19,996 nt of DNA from Flavobacteriales bacterium (lineage in GTDB: Bacteria; Bacteroidota; Bacteroidia; Flavobacteriales_D; Cryomorphaceae), in the NCBI GenBank assembly GCA_020200995.1, contig JAIVHQ010000038.1, positions 1 to 19,996 on the forward strand. Direction: 5' to 3'. The position numbers were made by a program, and so were the translations under genes. Of this stretch, positions 7,155-14,799 are shown one piece after another; positions within the stretch are counted from its first letter, which is position 1; each line of letters begins with the position of its first letter. Under the pieces are notes generated by a model. It made no database searches and was not told the origin of the DNA. It was given only the letters and a program-made list of their open reading frames with translations.

Positions 7155-8668
7155 ACGAGTTCAGTGATCTCCGTGAGTTCTTCGATCACAATTCGATCGT
7201 TGGAAAGCCGCGGCACTTTGTGTTGCCCTCCAAGTTTGTTTTTACTTTTTAACCAATTGTAAAATGTGCTTGGAGCAACGGCTCTGATTAACGGTGAGTT
7301 TAGCGTTAAGTTGCCCGTCCTCTTTGCGTCGTAGTCGCTGTTGAGGTTTTTGAGCTCGGCATCGAGGGCATCGGCGAATGCGTTGAGGTTGTGCGGTGGT
7401 TTTTCGAATTCAATCAGCCATTCATGGCGACCCTGATGGTTACCGTTCATATATATGGGTCCTGCAGTATAATCACTGATGGTGCAGTCGCATACGGCGC
7501 ATGCTTTTGCCAGTGCTTTCTCGGCGTTGTCGATGATCAGCTCTTCACCGAAGGCATTGATGAAGTGCTTGGTGCGCCCCGTGACTTTAATCCTGAATGG
7601 ATAGAGGGAGGTGAATGTGACCGTGTCGCCGATGCGGTAACGCCACAATCCGGCGTTGGTGGAGATGATGAGTTCGTAATTTTTTCCGATTTCCACATCG
7701 CCGAGCAGGCAGGTTTTCGGGTTTTCCTCATGGCTGTGCTCTACAGGGACGAATTCGTAGAAAATGCCGTAGTCCAGCATCAAAAGCATCTCTCCCGATC
7801 CCGAGCGGTCCTGAAGTCCGAAAAATCCTTCACTGGCATTGTAGGTTTCGTAGTACTTGAGCGTATCGCCGGGAATGAGGGCTTTAAACTGTTCGACATA
7901 AGGTCCGAAATTCACCCCACCGTGCATATAGAGCTGAAGGTCCGGCCAGAGTTCCGTTATATTGGCTTTGCCCGTGATATCGAGCAGGCGGCGCAGCAGC
8001 ACAAGCATCCACGATGGCACCCCCGACATGGAGGTCACGTATTCGTTTTTGATGCTGTGGGCCATAGCATCGATCTTTTTTTCCCAACCGTCCATCAGGG
8101 CAATCTGCTTGTCGGGAATTCTTCTGAATTCCACCCACAGTGGTAAGTTATTGATGATGATCGCAGAAAGGTCGCCGTAATAAGAGTCTTTTCGAAAAGT
8201 ATTGATCTGACTGCTCCCTCCGAGCACGAGTGATTTACCCGCGTATACCGTATTATCAGGGTGGTTGTGGCTGAATACAGCCAGCAGGTCTTTGCCACCT
8301 TTGTAATGGCAGTCTTCGAGGGCTTCCCTACTCACAGGGATAAATTTGCTTCGATCACTGGTGGTTCCCGACGATTTAGCAAACCAGTTGATCTCTCCGG
8401 GCCAGAGCAAGTCGGTTTCTCCTTGTTTGAGCCGATCTACATAATGTTTTACTTCTTCGTATGTCTGAAGCGGCACCCGTTCGCGAAAGGCATTGATTGA
8501 TTTGATCTCCGAATAGCCGTGTTCTTTTCCCCAAGCTGTATCTTTGGCCCTTTGAATGAGGTTTTCGAATACCTCTGCCTGCACTTCTGTGGGGTATTTC
8601 ATAAAAAGCTCGATTTGATGAAATCGCTTTTTCATGAACCAGGAAAACACGGAATTTATGGCAGACAT
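7151..8668 (-). CDS. GH3 auxin-responsive promoter family protein (acyl-adenylate-forming enzyme)
   Basis: GH3 proteins adenylate a carboxylic acid and transfer it, in plants, to an amino acid; the bacterial substrate is unknown. The 505-residue protein starts MSAINSVFSWFMKKRFHQIE. ATG 8668 is preferred to ATG 8692 because family members start here and a possible -7 box overlaps 8692. Adenylation motifs are present in order: SSGTTSDRSK (residues 99-108), YETYNASEGFFG, and LWRYRIGDTVTF, followed by the C-terminal GRTKHFINAFGEELI segment. It is the first gene of a leftward group and overlaps the secreted protein gene by four bases. No plant-type hormone role should be inferred from the name. 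Confidence 0.92.
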   Translation of the reverse strand: MSAINSVFSWFMKKRFHQIELFMKYPTEVQAEVFENLIQRAKDTAWGKEHGYSEIKSINAFRERVPLQTYEEVKHYVDRLKQGETDLLWPGEINWFAKSSGTTSDRSKFIPVSREALEDCHYKGGKDLLAVFSHNHPDNTVYAGKSLVLGGSSQINTFRKDSYYGDLSAIIINNLPLWVEFRRIPDKQIALMDGWEKKIDAMAHSIKNEYVTSMSGVPSWMLVLLRRLLDITGKANITELWPDLQLYMHGGVNFGPYVEQFKALIPGDTLKYYETYNASEGFFGLQDRSGSGEMLLMLDYGIFYEFVPVEHSHEENPKTCLLGDVEIGKNYELIISTNAGLWRYRIGDTVTFTSLYPFRIKVTGRTKHFINAFGEELIIDNAEKALAKACAVCDCTISDYTAGPIYMNGNHQGRHEWLIEFEKPPHNLNAFADALDAELKNLNSDYDAKRTGNLTLNSPLIRAVAPSTFYNWLKSKNKLGGQHKVPRLSNDRIVIEELTEITELV

Positions 8669-8688
8669 GGTGAGGATTTTTCCGAAAG

Positions 8689-8721
8689 GCAAGATACGAA
8701 AATCTCTTTGGTATGATCAAA
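8689..8721 (-). promoter_or_regulatory. Candidate divergent promoter, GH3 side
   Basis: On the minus strand TTTG (8718-8721) is followed after 21 bases by TATCTTGC (8689-8696), which matches four of six fixed bases of TAnnTTTG. The distance to the preferred GH3 start (8668) is suitable. On the plus strand TCTCTTTG at 8703-8710 could serve the DUF2797 gene. Both are weak. Confidence 0.35.
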
Positions 8722-8731
8722 CTGTTGTATT

Positions 8732-9529
8732 ATGCGTGTAAGCGGAACGTTGCGAAAGATGTCGGTAGAACAAAATGATACCGTTCAGTACAAATTAAAT
8801 TTGGACAGGAAACCTGTTCTGGATCTTAATGCCTTGGTGGGTAGTGAGTTGGTTTTGGAATGGGACGGTGAGATCAACTGCATCAATTGCGGTACTTCAC
8901 TCAAAAAGACCTACGGACAAGGGTTTTGTTACCCCTGCTTTCGCGATTCACCACAGGCGGCGCCCTGCATTATGAGGCCTGAACTCTGCGAGGCCCACCT
9001 CGGAAAGGGCCGGGATGTGGAGTGGGAAGAAGCACACCACAACCAACCGCACGCGGTGTACCTTGCACAAACCGGGGATGTGAAGGTGGGCGTGACGCGA
9101 GCCACGCAAATTCCCGCTAGATGGATCGATCAGGGCGCTTACCGCGCTTTGCAAATCGCCAAAACGCCCTACCGCAGGCTTGCAGGCGAAATAGAAGTAG
9201 AACTGAAGCAGTTCGTTTCTGACCGTACCGACTGGAGGCGCATGCTCGTGGATGCACGAAGCGATCACGATCTAATAGCCCTGCGTGATGAACTCCTCGA
9301 TTTCCTTCCGGAAAAACTGGCTGAATACGCCACGCGAGATACTATCATACAAACTTTCAACTACCCCGTAATGGAGTATCCTGAGAAAGTGAAAGGGCTC
9401 AAGCTTGAAGACTTAAAGCAAATCAAAGGCATGCTGACAGGAATTCGCGGACAGTACCTTATGTTTGACGCAAAGGGTGTAATCAACCTCCGAAAGTACA
9501 GCGGCTACAAGGTGAGCCTGAACTACTGA
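8732..9529 (+). CDS. DUF2797 family zinc-binding protein
   Basis: A 265-residue protein of a conserved family without known function. After an N-terminal beta region beginning MRVSGTLRKM, it has a four-cysteine zinc-binding element C50-x2-C53 and C66-x2-C69 (CINCG and CYPC), then IMRPELCEAHLG. The centre, VYLAQTGDVKVGVTRATQIP followed by RWIDQGA (residues about 109-137), resembles the start of GIY-YIG-type cores, where a first strand with Tyr leads to a K-x-G turn and a helix with Arg. The C-terminal part has GIRGQYLMFD near residue 240 and ends GYKVSLNY. The start matches relatives I recall. It is divergent from GH3 with a 63-base gap and stands alone. Nuclease or nucleic-acid activity is an inference only. 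Confidence 0.88.
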   Translation: MRVSGTLRKMSVEQNDTVQYKLNLDRKPVLDLNALVGSELVLEWDGEINCINCGTSLKKTYGQGFCYPCFRDSPQAAPCIMRPELCEAHLGKGRDVEWEEAHHNQPHAVYLAQTGDVKVGVTRATQIPARWIDQGAYRALQIAKTPYRRLAGEIEVELKQFVSDRTDWRRMLVDARSDHDLIALRDELLDFLPEKLAEYATRDTIIQTFNYPVMEYPEKVKGLKLEDLKQIKGMLTGIRGQYLMFDAKGVINLRKYSGYKVSLNY

Positions 9530-9539
9530 ATCCTTTAGT

Positions 9540-9836
9540 GTCTGTCAGTATATTAAAGTGGCTGATTCAGAAAATTCATTATCCGGTCGCACGCAGGACT
9601 TAAGAACGATGAGTCCCGCCACGGCGGGATGATCCACAATTAGCCGGTTGCAACGCCGATCGAAGATCAACTCTTTAGACCAAGTTAGCGCGGTTTTCCA
9701 ACCGAACATCGAAAACAGATAACTGCGTCCTCATGATGATCGAAGTAGAACCGCGCAGCGGTGACATGAAATTAGCCCACGGTGTGAACCGTGGATTAAT
9801 GTCGGCGTAATGCAAAGGTTTTGGCGGCATTTTTGC
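9540..9836. repeat. Gene-poor hairpin-rich stretch, REP-like
   Basis: No credible gene lies here. Several short inverted repeats do: TCCCGCC-ac-GGCGGGA at 9614-9629, CGGTT-ttcc-AACCG at 9691-9704, and CCACGG-tgtgaa-CCGTGG at 9777-9794, the last extendable to a 12-base imperfect stem (9771-9800). The segment around 9748-9794 (CCGCGCAGCGGTGACATGA, then the third hairpin) resembles repeats I associate with single-strand (Y1/RAYT-type) transposase neighbourhoods in Bacteroidota. No transposase is present, so this would be a footprint or a non-autonomous copy. Confidence 0.45.
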
Positions 9837-9844
9837 CCTCAAAA

Positions 9845-9976
9845 ATGATGACAAAACCGGTTATCAGGGACACAGACAATCAACTGGTTAAATCTAGTTA
9901 TATAGTAGCCACAGGCATGGCCGGAGGCATGAGAATGGACTTTATGGACGGGCACTATTTGACTTCGATTCGGTAG
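9845..9976 (+). CDS. Small coding-like ORF or gene 5' remnant, unknown
   Basis: A 43-codon open frame starting with two ATGs encodes MMTKPVIRDTDNQLVK, a middle segment SSYIVATGMAGGMRMDFMDG and a tail HYLTSIR. Codon composition looks protein-like through the glycine/methionine-rich middle, but the final codons lie over the 3' end of the restored sppA frame on the other strand (stop at 9955-9957). It could be a small protein, or the first part of a longer gene cut off at a junction close to 9955. CATTTTTG just upstream is a near match to the -7 box. I do not recognise it. Confidence 0.25.
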   Translation: MMTKPVIRDTDNQLVKSSYIVATGMAGGMRMDFMDGHYLTSIR

Positions 9977-10036
9977 GGGATTACCGCTTGCACACCGCTC
10001 ATCTCTTTCACCGATCGGGCGTATTTGAATTGATTG

Positions 10037-10100
10037 AAAAGCGCTTCGTCTCCACCGAGTTGATTCATAAAAGCGCTTCGTCTCCACCGAGTTGATTCAT
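10037..10100. repeat. Perfect 32-bp tandem duplication inside sppA
   Basis: Two identical 32-base copies (10037-10068 and 10069-10100) begin AAAAGCGCTTCG and end GAGTTGATTCAT. The unit is not a multiple of three, so it shifts the sppA frame. It encodes the MNQLGGDEAL segment near the SppA C-terminus. A recent slippage event or an assembly overlap error would both leave identical copies. Confidence 0.95.
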
Positions 10101-11801
10101 AAGCAAGGTGTTCGAAATTTCACCTGTGAACTCTTTCAGGAAGGCCTCAAATGGATCTTCACGTTCGGGAAGGTTGCGCAAGGCGTAATCCTCAATTTCA
10201 GCGAGTTGGGCAGCTGCACTGATGGCCCTGCTCATCCCGCCGATGGAGTCTGCCAGTCCGATGCCGATGGCGTCGGCACCGCTCCATACACGGCCTTGAC
10301 CAATCTCATCCACTGCTTCAGCAGTCATACCACGACCTTCGGCCACGATTTCGGTGAAGCGCGCATAGGTCTCGTCTACACCGCGCTGCAGGATAGCGTA
10401 TTCATTTGATGTCAATGATCTTGTTATCTCCGGGTAATCGGCAAATTCGCCGGTCTTCACCCCGTCAAATGTGATGCCCATTTTGTTGTTGAACAAACCC
10501 TTCATGTTGGGAAGTACACCGAATACACCTATAGAGCCTGTAATGGTACCCGGCATTACAAAAATGCGATCAGCTGCTGCTGCGATGTAGTATCCGCCGG
10601 ATGCTGCCACGTCGCCCATGGATACCACGAGGGGCTTGGCTTCTTTCGCCAACATTGTTTCGCGCCAAATCACGTCACTGGCCAGGGCACTACCGCCCGG
10701 TGAGTTGATTCGCAGTACGATGGCCTTCACACTTGTGTCTTGACGGGCGCTGCGAATGGCTTTCACAAAAGTCTCACTCCCGATGGCATCGTCGCCGCTT
10801 TTACCACTGTTGATCTGACCGTTGGCGTAAACTACGGCTATTTTATTCTTTTTATACGAGGGTATGAATTTGCCGTCTTTCTTTTTTCCCGGTGCCCTGA
10901 AGTAATCTGAAAGGCTCACGGTACGGAGGTCTTCGTCTTCTTCGGTTTCCGTTTTTAGCTTTAGGATGTCGAGCACTTCATCACCGTACTTGGTGGCGGT
11001 AATGAGCTTTTGCGACACGGCGTCTTCGGCATTTTGCACCAGGTATTCATCGGCTATGACTGCGAGGCCCGTACTGTCCATGTCGCGAGCAGTTCCTATT
11101 CCCGTGAGCATATTCCCCCAGAGGGAGTTGAGCCATTTTTCGGTTTGCATTCGGTTGGCCTGGCTCATTTGATCGAGCATAAAGGGCTCCACCGCACTTT
11201 TGAATTTATTGTTAGATCCTCGGATTACCTGCATTTCAACGTCGAGCTTGTCGAACATACCTTTTAGGAAGGCAATGTTTGTGCTGAGTCCGCGAAAGTC
11301 GACGCCACCCTCCGGGTACACATATATTTCATCGGCCACGGAAGCCAGGTAATAAGCATTTTGGCTGTACACTTCGCCGTAGCTCACTATCCATTTGCCC
11401 GACGACTTGAAGTCGATCAGTGCATTCCTGATTTCTTCCAGCGTGGCCATTCCGGCCAGGGGCATGGATGTGGTGATGAGGATGCCTTCTATGTTATCGT
11501 CTTCCTTAGCCTTTTCCAGATTTTCGATAATCTGATCGAGCCCGATGGGTGATACGGATTTGAACGGACCAAAGTCGAGTTTAAATACTTGCTCCGGGCC
11601 GCGGTCGGTGATCGGGCGATCCAGGTCGAGTTTCAGAATAGTGTTTTCTTTAACCGTCGTAGGGCTTTTGGACCTGTCAAGGTCGCTGAAAGCCGATGAG
11701 ACAGCACCGGCAATGATGATGAAAAACACGAAAAACAGAGCGAAAACGGCTACAAAGGTGCCGAGTATACTCGCGAACATGTACTTGAAGAATTGCTTCA
11801 T
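10065..11801 (-). CDS. sppA: Signal peptide peptidase SppA, 67K type, C-terminus frameshifted
   Basis: SppA is an inner-membrane serine protease that degrades cleaved signal peptides. The protein opens with a transmembrane anchor (residues about 8-36) and has two crotonase-like halves. The catalytic pair is K201 in FKSAVEP and S401 in GDVAASGGYY, 200 residues apart as in E. coli SppA (K209 and S409). The frame stops at 10065 after MNQLGGDEALL, because the 32-base unit at 10037-10068 is repeated perfectly at 10069-10100. Removing one copy restores FNQFKYARSVKEMSG and the end IPYRIEVK, with a stop at 9955-9957 and a total of about 604 residues. The lost tail is outside the catalytic site, so the truncated form may still work. 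A TAATTTCG element at 11821-11828 could be its -7 box. Confidence 0.92.
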   Translation of the reverse strand: MKQFFKYMFASILGTFVAVFALFFVFFIIIAGAVSSAFSDLDRSKSPTTVKENTILKLDLDRPITDRGPEQVFKLDFGPFKSVSPIGLDQIIENLEKAKEDDNIEGILITTSMPLAGMATLEEIRNALIDFKSSGKWIVSYGEVYSQNAYYLASVADEIYVYPEGGVDFRGLSTNIAFLKGMFDKLDVEMQVIRGSNNKFKSAVEPFMLDQMSQANRMQTEKWLNSLWGNMLTGIGTARDMDSTGLAVIADEYLVQNAEDAVSQKLITATKYGDEVLDILKLKTETEEDEDLRTVSLSDYFRAPGKKKDGKFIPSYKKNKIAVVYANGQINSGKSGDDAIGSETFVKAIRSARQDTSVKAIVLRINSPGGSALASDVIWRETMLAKEAKPLVVSMGDVAASGGYYIAAAADRIFVMPGTITGSIGVFGVLPNMKGLFNNKMGITFDGVKTGEFADYPEITRSLTSNEYAILQRGVDETYARFTEIVAEGRGMTAEAVDEIGQGRVWSGADAIGIGLADSIGGMSRAISAAAQLAEIEDYALRNLPEREDPFEAFLKEFTGEISNTLLMNQLGGDEALL

Positions 11802-11820
11802 TATTGTTGTTTCTTTGCTG

Positions 11821-11828
11821 CGAAATTA
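11821..11828 (-). promoter_or_regulatory. Candidate -7 box for sppA
   Basis: On the minus strand the site reads TAATTTCG, five of six fixed bases of TAnnTTTG, 19 bases before the sppA start. No matching -33 element was identified. Confidence 0.35.
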
Positions 11829-11898
11829 ATAATCCTCCACCTTATTCCGTTCGGTTTTTACATCAAAGGTCGGGGTGCTGTGTAAACGGAAGGAGTTC

Positions 11899-12252
11899 AT
11901 GAACCATCAAGTCACCACATATTTATCATTGGGCAGTAATCTCGGCGATCGCCGGGCTTATCTCAATTGTGCTTTGAGCGGCCTTTCGGCAAAAGGTGTG
12001 GTCGAAGCGTGCAGTGCCGTGTGGGAGACGCCACCCTGGGGGTACACCGATGAAAAGCCCTACCTGAATATGGCATGCGCTTACAGAACGTCACTCGATG
12101 CCTTTGCGCTACGGCTGTTTTTGGAAGGCCTGGAAAGGGAGTGCGGTCGCGCTGAGAAAACTGACCAGGGTCAAGGCTACGCTGCGCGCGAAATCGACAT
12201 CGACATCATATTTTACGGAAGTGAAATTATCGATACTCCCGAGGCCCGATGA
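11899..12252 (+). CDS. folK: HPPK, 6-hydroxymethyl-dihydropterin pyrophosphokinase, C-terminus lost
   Basis: FolK transfers pyrophosphate from ATP to 6-hydroxymethyl-7,8-dihydropterin in folate synthesis. The 117-residue frame has YLSLGSNLGDR near the N-terminus, ETPPWGY (residues 43-49) and REIDIDIIFYG, whose D100 and D102 bind magnesium as D95 and D97 do in E. coli. It should continue after IDTPE with the HPRxxxRxFVLxPL segment and about 40 more residues, but reads EAR and stops. In the next frame PDEDAGLKLYDGL ends at a TAA at 12284-12286, which looks like the true FolK C-terminus, so an internal stretch near 12240 appears to be missing. ATG 11899 with GGAG just upstream is preferred to GTG 11875. 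In the restored frame the stop overlaps the following kinase start by 11 bases. Confidence 0.88.
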   Translation: MNHQVTTYLSLGSNLGDRRAYLNCALSGLSAKGVVEACSAVWETPPWGYTDEKPYLNMACAYRTSLDAFALRLFLEGLERECGRAEKTDQGQGYAAREIDIDIIFYGSEIIDTPEAR

Positions 12253-12275
12253 AGATGCGGGGCTGAAGCTCTACG

Positions 12276-12911
12276 ATGGATTATAACTTTATAGCTGTAG
12301 AAGGAAATATCGGGGCTGGAAAAACCACCCTTTCTCACATGCTGGCCAAGCATTACGGAGCCGAGCTTTTGCTCGAAGGCTTTGCAGACAATGCTTTTCT
12401 GCCCAAATTTTACCGCGAGCCCGAGCGTTATGCTTTTCCTTTAGAGCTTTCCTTTCTCGCGGAGCGTTTTCAGCAGCTCAACACCCGCGCTGCAGGTCCC
12501 AATCTCTTCTCTTCGCTCACGGTTTCCGATTATTTTATAAGTAAGTCGATGATATTTGCACGTACCAATTTGGGCCCGGATGAGTACAAATTGTTCAGGC
12601 AGCTCTTCGATATTATGTTTGAAAGCATGCCGAAGCCCGATTTGCTGATTTATTTATACGCTCCCGTTGATAAATTACTGCACAACATCAGGCGGCGCGG
12701 AAGGCGATATGAACAGAATATTGATGCCACATATCTGCATAATATTCAGCAGCAATACCTCGATTTTTTGCGCAAGCAAAGTGGGCATATGCGCATCCAT
12801 TTACTCGACACTTCTAATATTGATTTTGTGGAAAATCCTGCGGACTTTGAGTCGATTCTTTCCATCGTAGAAAAACCGGCATCTAAAGGGGTTCATCATC
12901 AAGTCGTTTGA
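12276..12911 (+). CDS. Deoxynucleoside kinase (dNK family), copy 2
   Basis: A 211-residue kinase of the deoxynucleoside salvage family, only distantly similar to the copy at 5668-6291. The P-loop is EGNIGAGKTT (residues 9-18), the acidic catalytic segment is LLEGFADNAFLPKFY, and the lid is RRRGRRYEQNIDATYL. The DRS/ERS-equivalent position reads TVSDYFISKSMIFA, keeping the aspartate but not the arginine seen as DRT in copy 1, so substrate or activity may differ. It follows folK; the restored folK frame overlaps its ATG, implying translational coupling. Pairing of folK and this kinase is something I recall from other Bacteroidota. The substrate cannot be told from sequence. Confidence 0.9.
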   Translation: MDYNFIAVEGNIGAGKTTLSHMLAKHYGAELLLEGFADNAFLPKFYREPERYAFPLELSFLAERFQQLNTRAAGPNLFSSLTVSDYFISKSMIFARTNLGPDEYKLFRQLFDIMFESMPKPDLLIYLYAPVDKLLHNIRRRGRRYEQNIDATYLHNIQQQYLDFLRKQSGHMRIHLLDTSNIDFVENPADFESILSIVEKPASKGVHHQVV

Positions 12912-12970
12912 CGAATCATGCAACCCGGCTAAAAGTAGTTAACGACTTTCTTAATTTCAAAAACTATGTG

Positions 12971-12978
12971 TATTATTG
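12971..12978 (+). promoter_or_regulatory. Candidate -7 box for the OmpA/TPR lipoprotein
   Basis: TATTATTG matches five of six fixed bases of TAnnTTTG and lies 55 bases before the lipoprotein start at 13033, giving a leader of about 48 bases. Transcription starting here supports ATG 13033 instead of the upstream in-frame start at 12976. Confidence 0.35.
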
Positions 12979-13032
12979 CAGGCTGAAAAACAAGGACAAA
13001 ATCAGCTTTTCTTCAAAAAACAATCATCCGAA

Positions 13033-14739
13033 ATGAAGCACCAAAATTTGAAAACAATAGCCCTTATCGCGTTTGCAGGTTTGTTTATATCTGCCTGCGG
13101 CGGACTGGGTAAGATGGCGAAATATGCAGAGACCATCACTTATGATTTGGATCCCAATCCATTAATTGTAAGAGGTGACAGCGTGGAAGTGAATATCAAC
13201 GGAAAATTTCCGGGTAAGTATTTCAACAAGAAAGCCGAAGTGGATCTCACGCCCAAGCTCGAATATGCAGGAACCAGCACGGCTTACAAAACGACATCTT
13301 TTCAAGGCGAAAAGGCTGCCGGTAATGCGACTGTGATTCCACACGAAAACGGAAAGAGTTTTACCTACAACGACAAAGTGGCTTACACACCCGACATGAA
13401 AGATTCGGATCTTATGCTCCACATCCTTGGTAAAATGGGTAATAAAGAGAAGGCTTTTGATCCTTACAAACTGGCCGATGGTGTTATAACCACTCCATTC
13501 ATGGTGATGAGTGATGATAAGCCTGTTTTGGGTGCCGATCAGTTCACGAGGGTTACATCTCACAACGCATACGCTGTCATTAATTACTTGGTGAATTCAT
13601 CAGTAGTGCGTTCGGGTGAGCTGCGTGCAGATGATGTGAAGGCAATAGATGCCTATCTTAAAGAGAACGGAGTAAAAGAGAACCACACTTTCAAAGGTGC
13701 GGTTATCGAAGCTTATGCATCTCCTGAAGGTGAAATCAGCCTGAATGAAAACCTGGCCGACGATCGCGCCAATTCTGCAAAACGCGCTGTTTCCAGCCTG
13801 ATGAAGAAACATAAGATGAAGTTTGATGGCGATAAGTTTTTCGACCTCAAGCCAAAAGGAGAAGACTGGGACGGGTTTAAGCAAAAAATGCAAACCTCGG
13901 ATATTGCTGACAAGGAACTGATCCTTCGCATCCTCGAAATGTACAATGACAATTCGAAGCGAGAAGAAGAAATCAGAAACCTGGCGGCCACATATGTAGA
14001 AATTGCTGACAAGATTCTTCCTGAGCTTCGCCGTTCGCAGATTACAGTGAACTACGATATCAACGGAAGAACTGATGATCAAATCATGGCTTTGGCTCGC
14101 TCTGAAAATGCCGATTCTCTTTCGGTTGAAGAAATGCTCTACGCTGCAACCCTCACCGATGATATGAATGAGCAGTTTGCCATTTACAAGAAGACTTCAG
14201 AAACTTATGCGGATGATTACCGCGCATACAACAACATGGGTGTTGTGCACCTGATGAAGAATGAAGTTTCTCAGGCCGAGGCGATGTTCAATGCCTCTGT
14301 AGAAAAAGAAGAAAGCCCCGAAGCTCACAACAATCTTGGAATCATCAAGCGACTTGGTGGTGACCGCAAGGCTGCCATGGATCACTACGAGAAAGCTGCA
14401 GGTGCCGGAAATGAAGTGAATTATAACATGGGTATAGTCGACATTCAAAACGGAAAGTACGCATCAGCCATTCAAAACATGGCAGGCTTCAGTACCTTTA
14501 ACAAGGCATTGGCCTATGTACTCAGCGGAAATAACGACGCTGCCATGTCTACATTGAACGAGTCTTCAGAAAAAGATTCTGCCTCGGGTCAATACCTGAA
14601 AGCAATCATTGCTGCGCGCACGAACGATTCAGCAACGGTTGGCAGCAGCTTGAAAGCCGCTTATGCCATTGACGCTTCTTTGAAAGAAGATGCGGCCAAG
14701 GATCTGGAATTCCGAAACCACCAAAACGAGATCAAGTAA
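13033..14739 (+). CDS. OmpA-like/TPR lipoprotein, envelope
   Basis: The 568-residue protein starts MKHQNLKTIALIAFAGLFISAC; the lipobox ISAC puts the lipidated cysteine at residue 22, so it is probably membrane-anchored in the periplasm. A central segment AVIEAYASPEGEISLNENLA, followed by DDRANSAKRAV, resembles the peptidoglycan-binding OmpA-type domain (SPEG, N-x-x-LA-x-x-RA). The C-terminal third has tetratricopeptide-like helices: DYRAYNNMGVVHLMKNEVSQ, SPEAHNNLGIIKRLGGDRKA, and later VNYNMGIVDIQNGKYASAIQ. The N-terminal part (residues 23-200) has beta-rich character that I do not recognise. It stands as a single gene with its own terminator. A structural or scaffolding role at the outer membrane is inferred, not shown. 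Confidence 0.85.
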   Translation: MKHQNLKTIALIAFAGLFISACGGLGKMAKYAETITYDLDPNPLIVRGDSVEVNINGKFPGKYFNKKAEVDLTPKLEYAGTSTAYKTTSFQGEKAAGNATVIPHENGKSFTYNDKVAYTPDMKDSDLMLHILGKMGNKEKAFDPYKLADGVITTPFMVMSDDKPVLGADQFTRVTSHNAYAVINYLVNSSVVRSGELRADDVKAIDAYLKENGVKENHTFKGAVIEAYASPEGEISLNENLADDRANSAKRAVSSLMKKHKMKFDGDKFFDLKPKGEDWDGFKQKMQTSDIADKELILRILEMYNDNSKREEEIRNLAATYVEIADKILPELRRSQITVNYDINGRTDDQIMALARSENADSLSVEEMLYAATLTDDMNEQFAIYKKTSETYADDYRAYNNMGVVHLMKNEVSQAEAMFNASVEKEESPEAHNNLGIIKRLGGDRKAAMDHYEKAAGAGNEVNYNMGIVDIQNGKYASAIQNMAGFSTFNKALAYVLSGNNDAAMSTLNESSEKDSASGQYLKAIIAARTNDSATVGSSLKAAYAIDASLKEDAAKDLEFRNHQNEIK

Positions 14740-14767
14740 TACTTGATTTCAACCTGATCAAATAAAT

Positions 14768-14796
14768 AAGCCTGCTCACTGAGCAGGCTTTTTTTT
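14768..14796 (+). terminator. Intrinsic terminator after the lipoprotein gene
   Basis: A 10-bp perfect stem AAGCCTGCTC-act-GAGCAGGCTT is followed by a run of T. It begins 29 bases after the stop of the OmpA/TPR lipoprotein. Confidence 0.93.
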
Positions 14797-14799
14797 ATA

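Noticed and set aside
7391..8146. 251-codon plus-strand open frame
   Set aside because: Antisense shadow of the GH3 gene with no family likeness.
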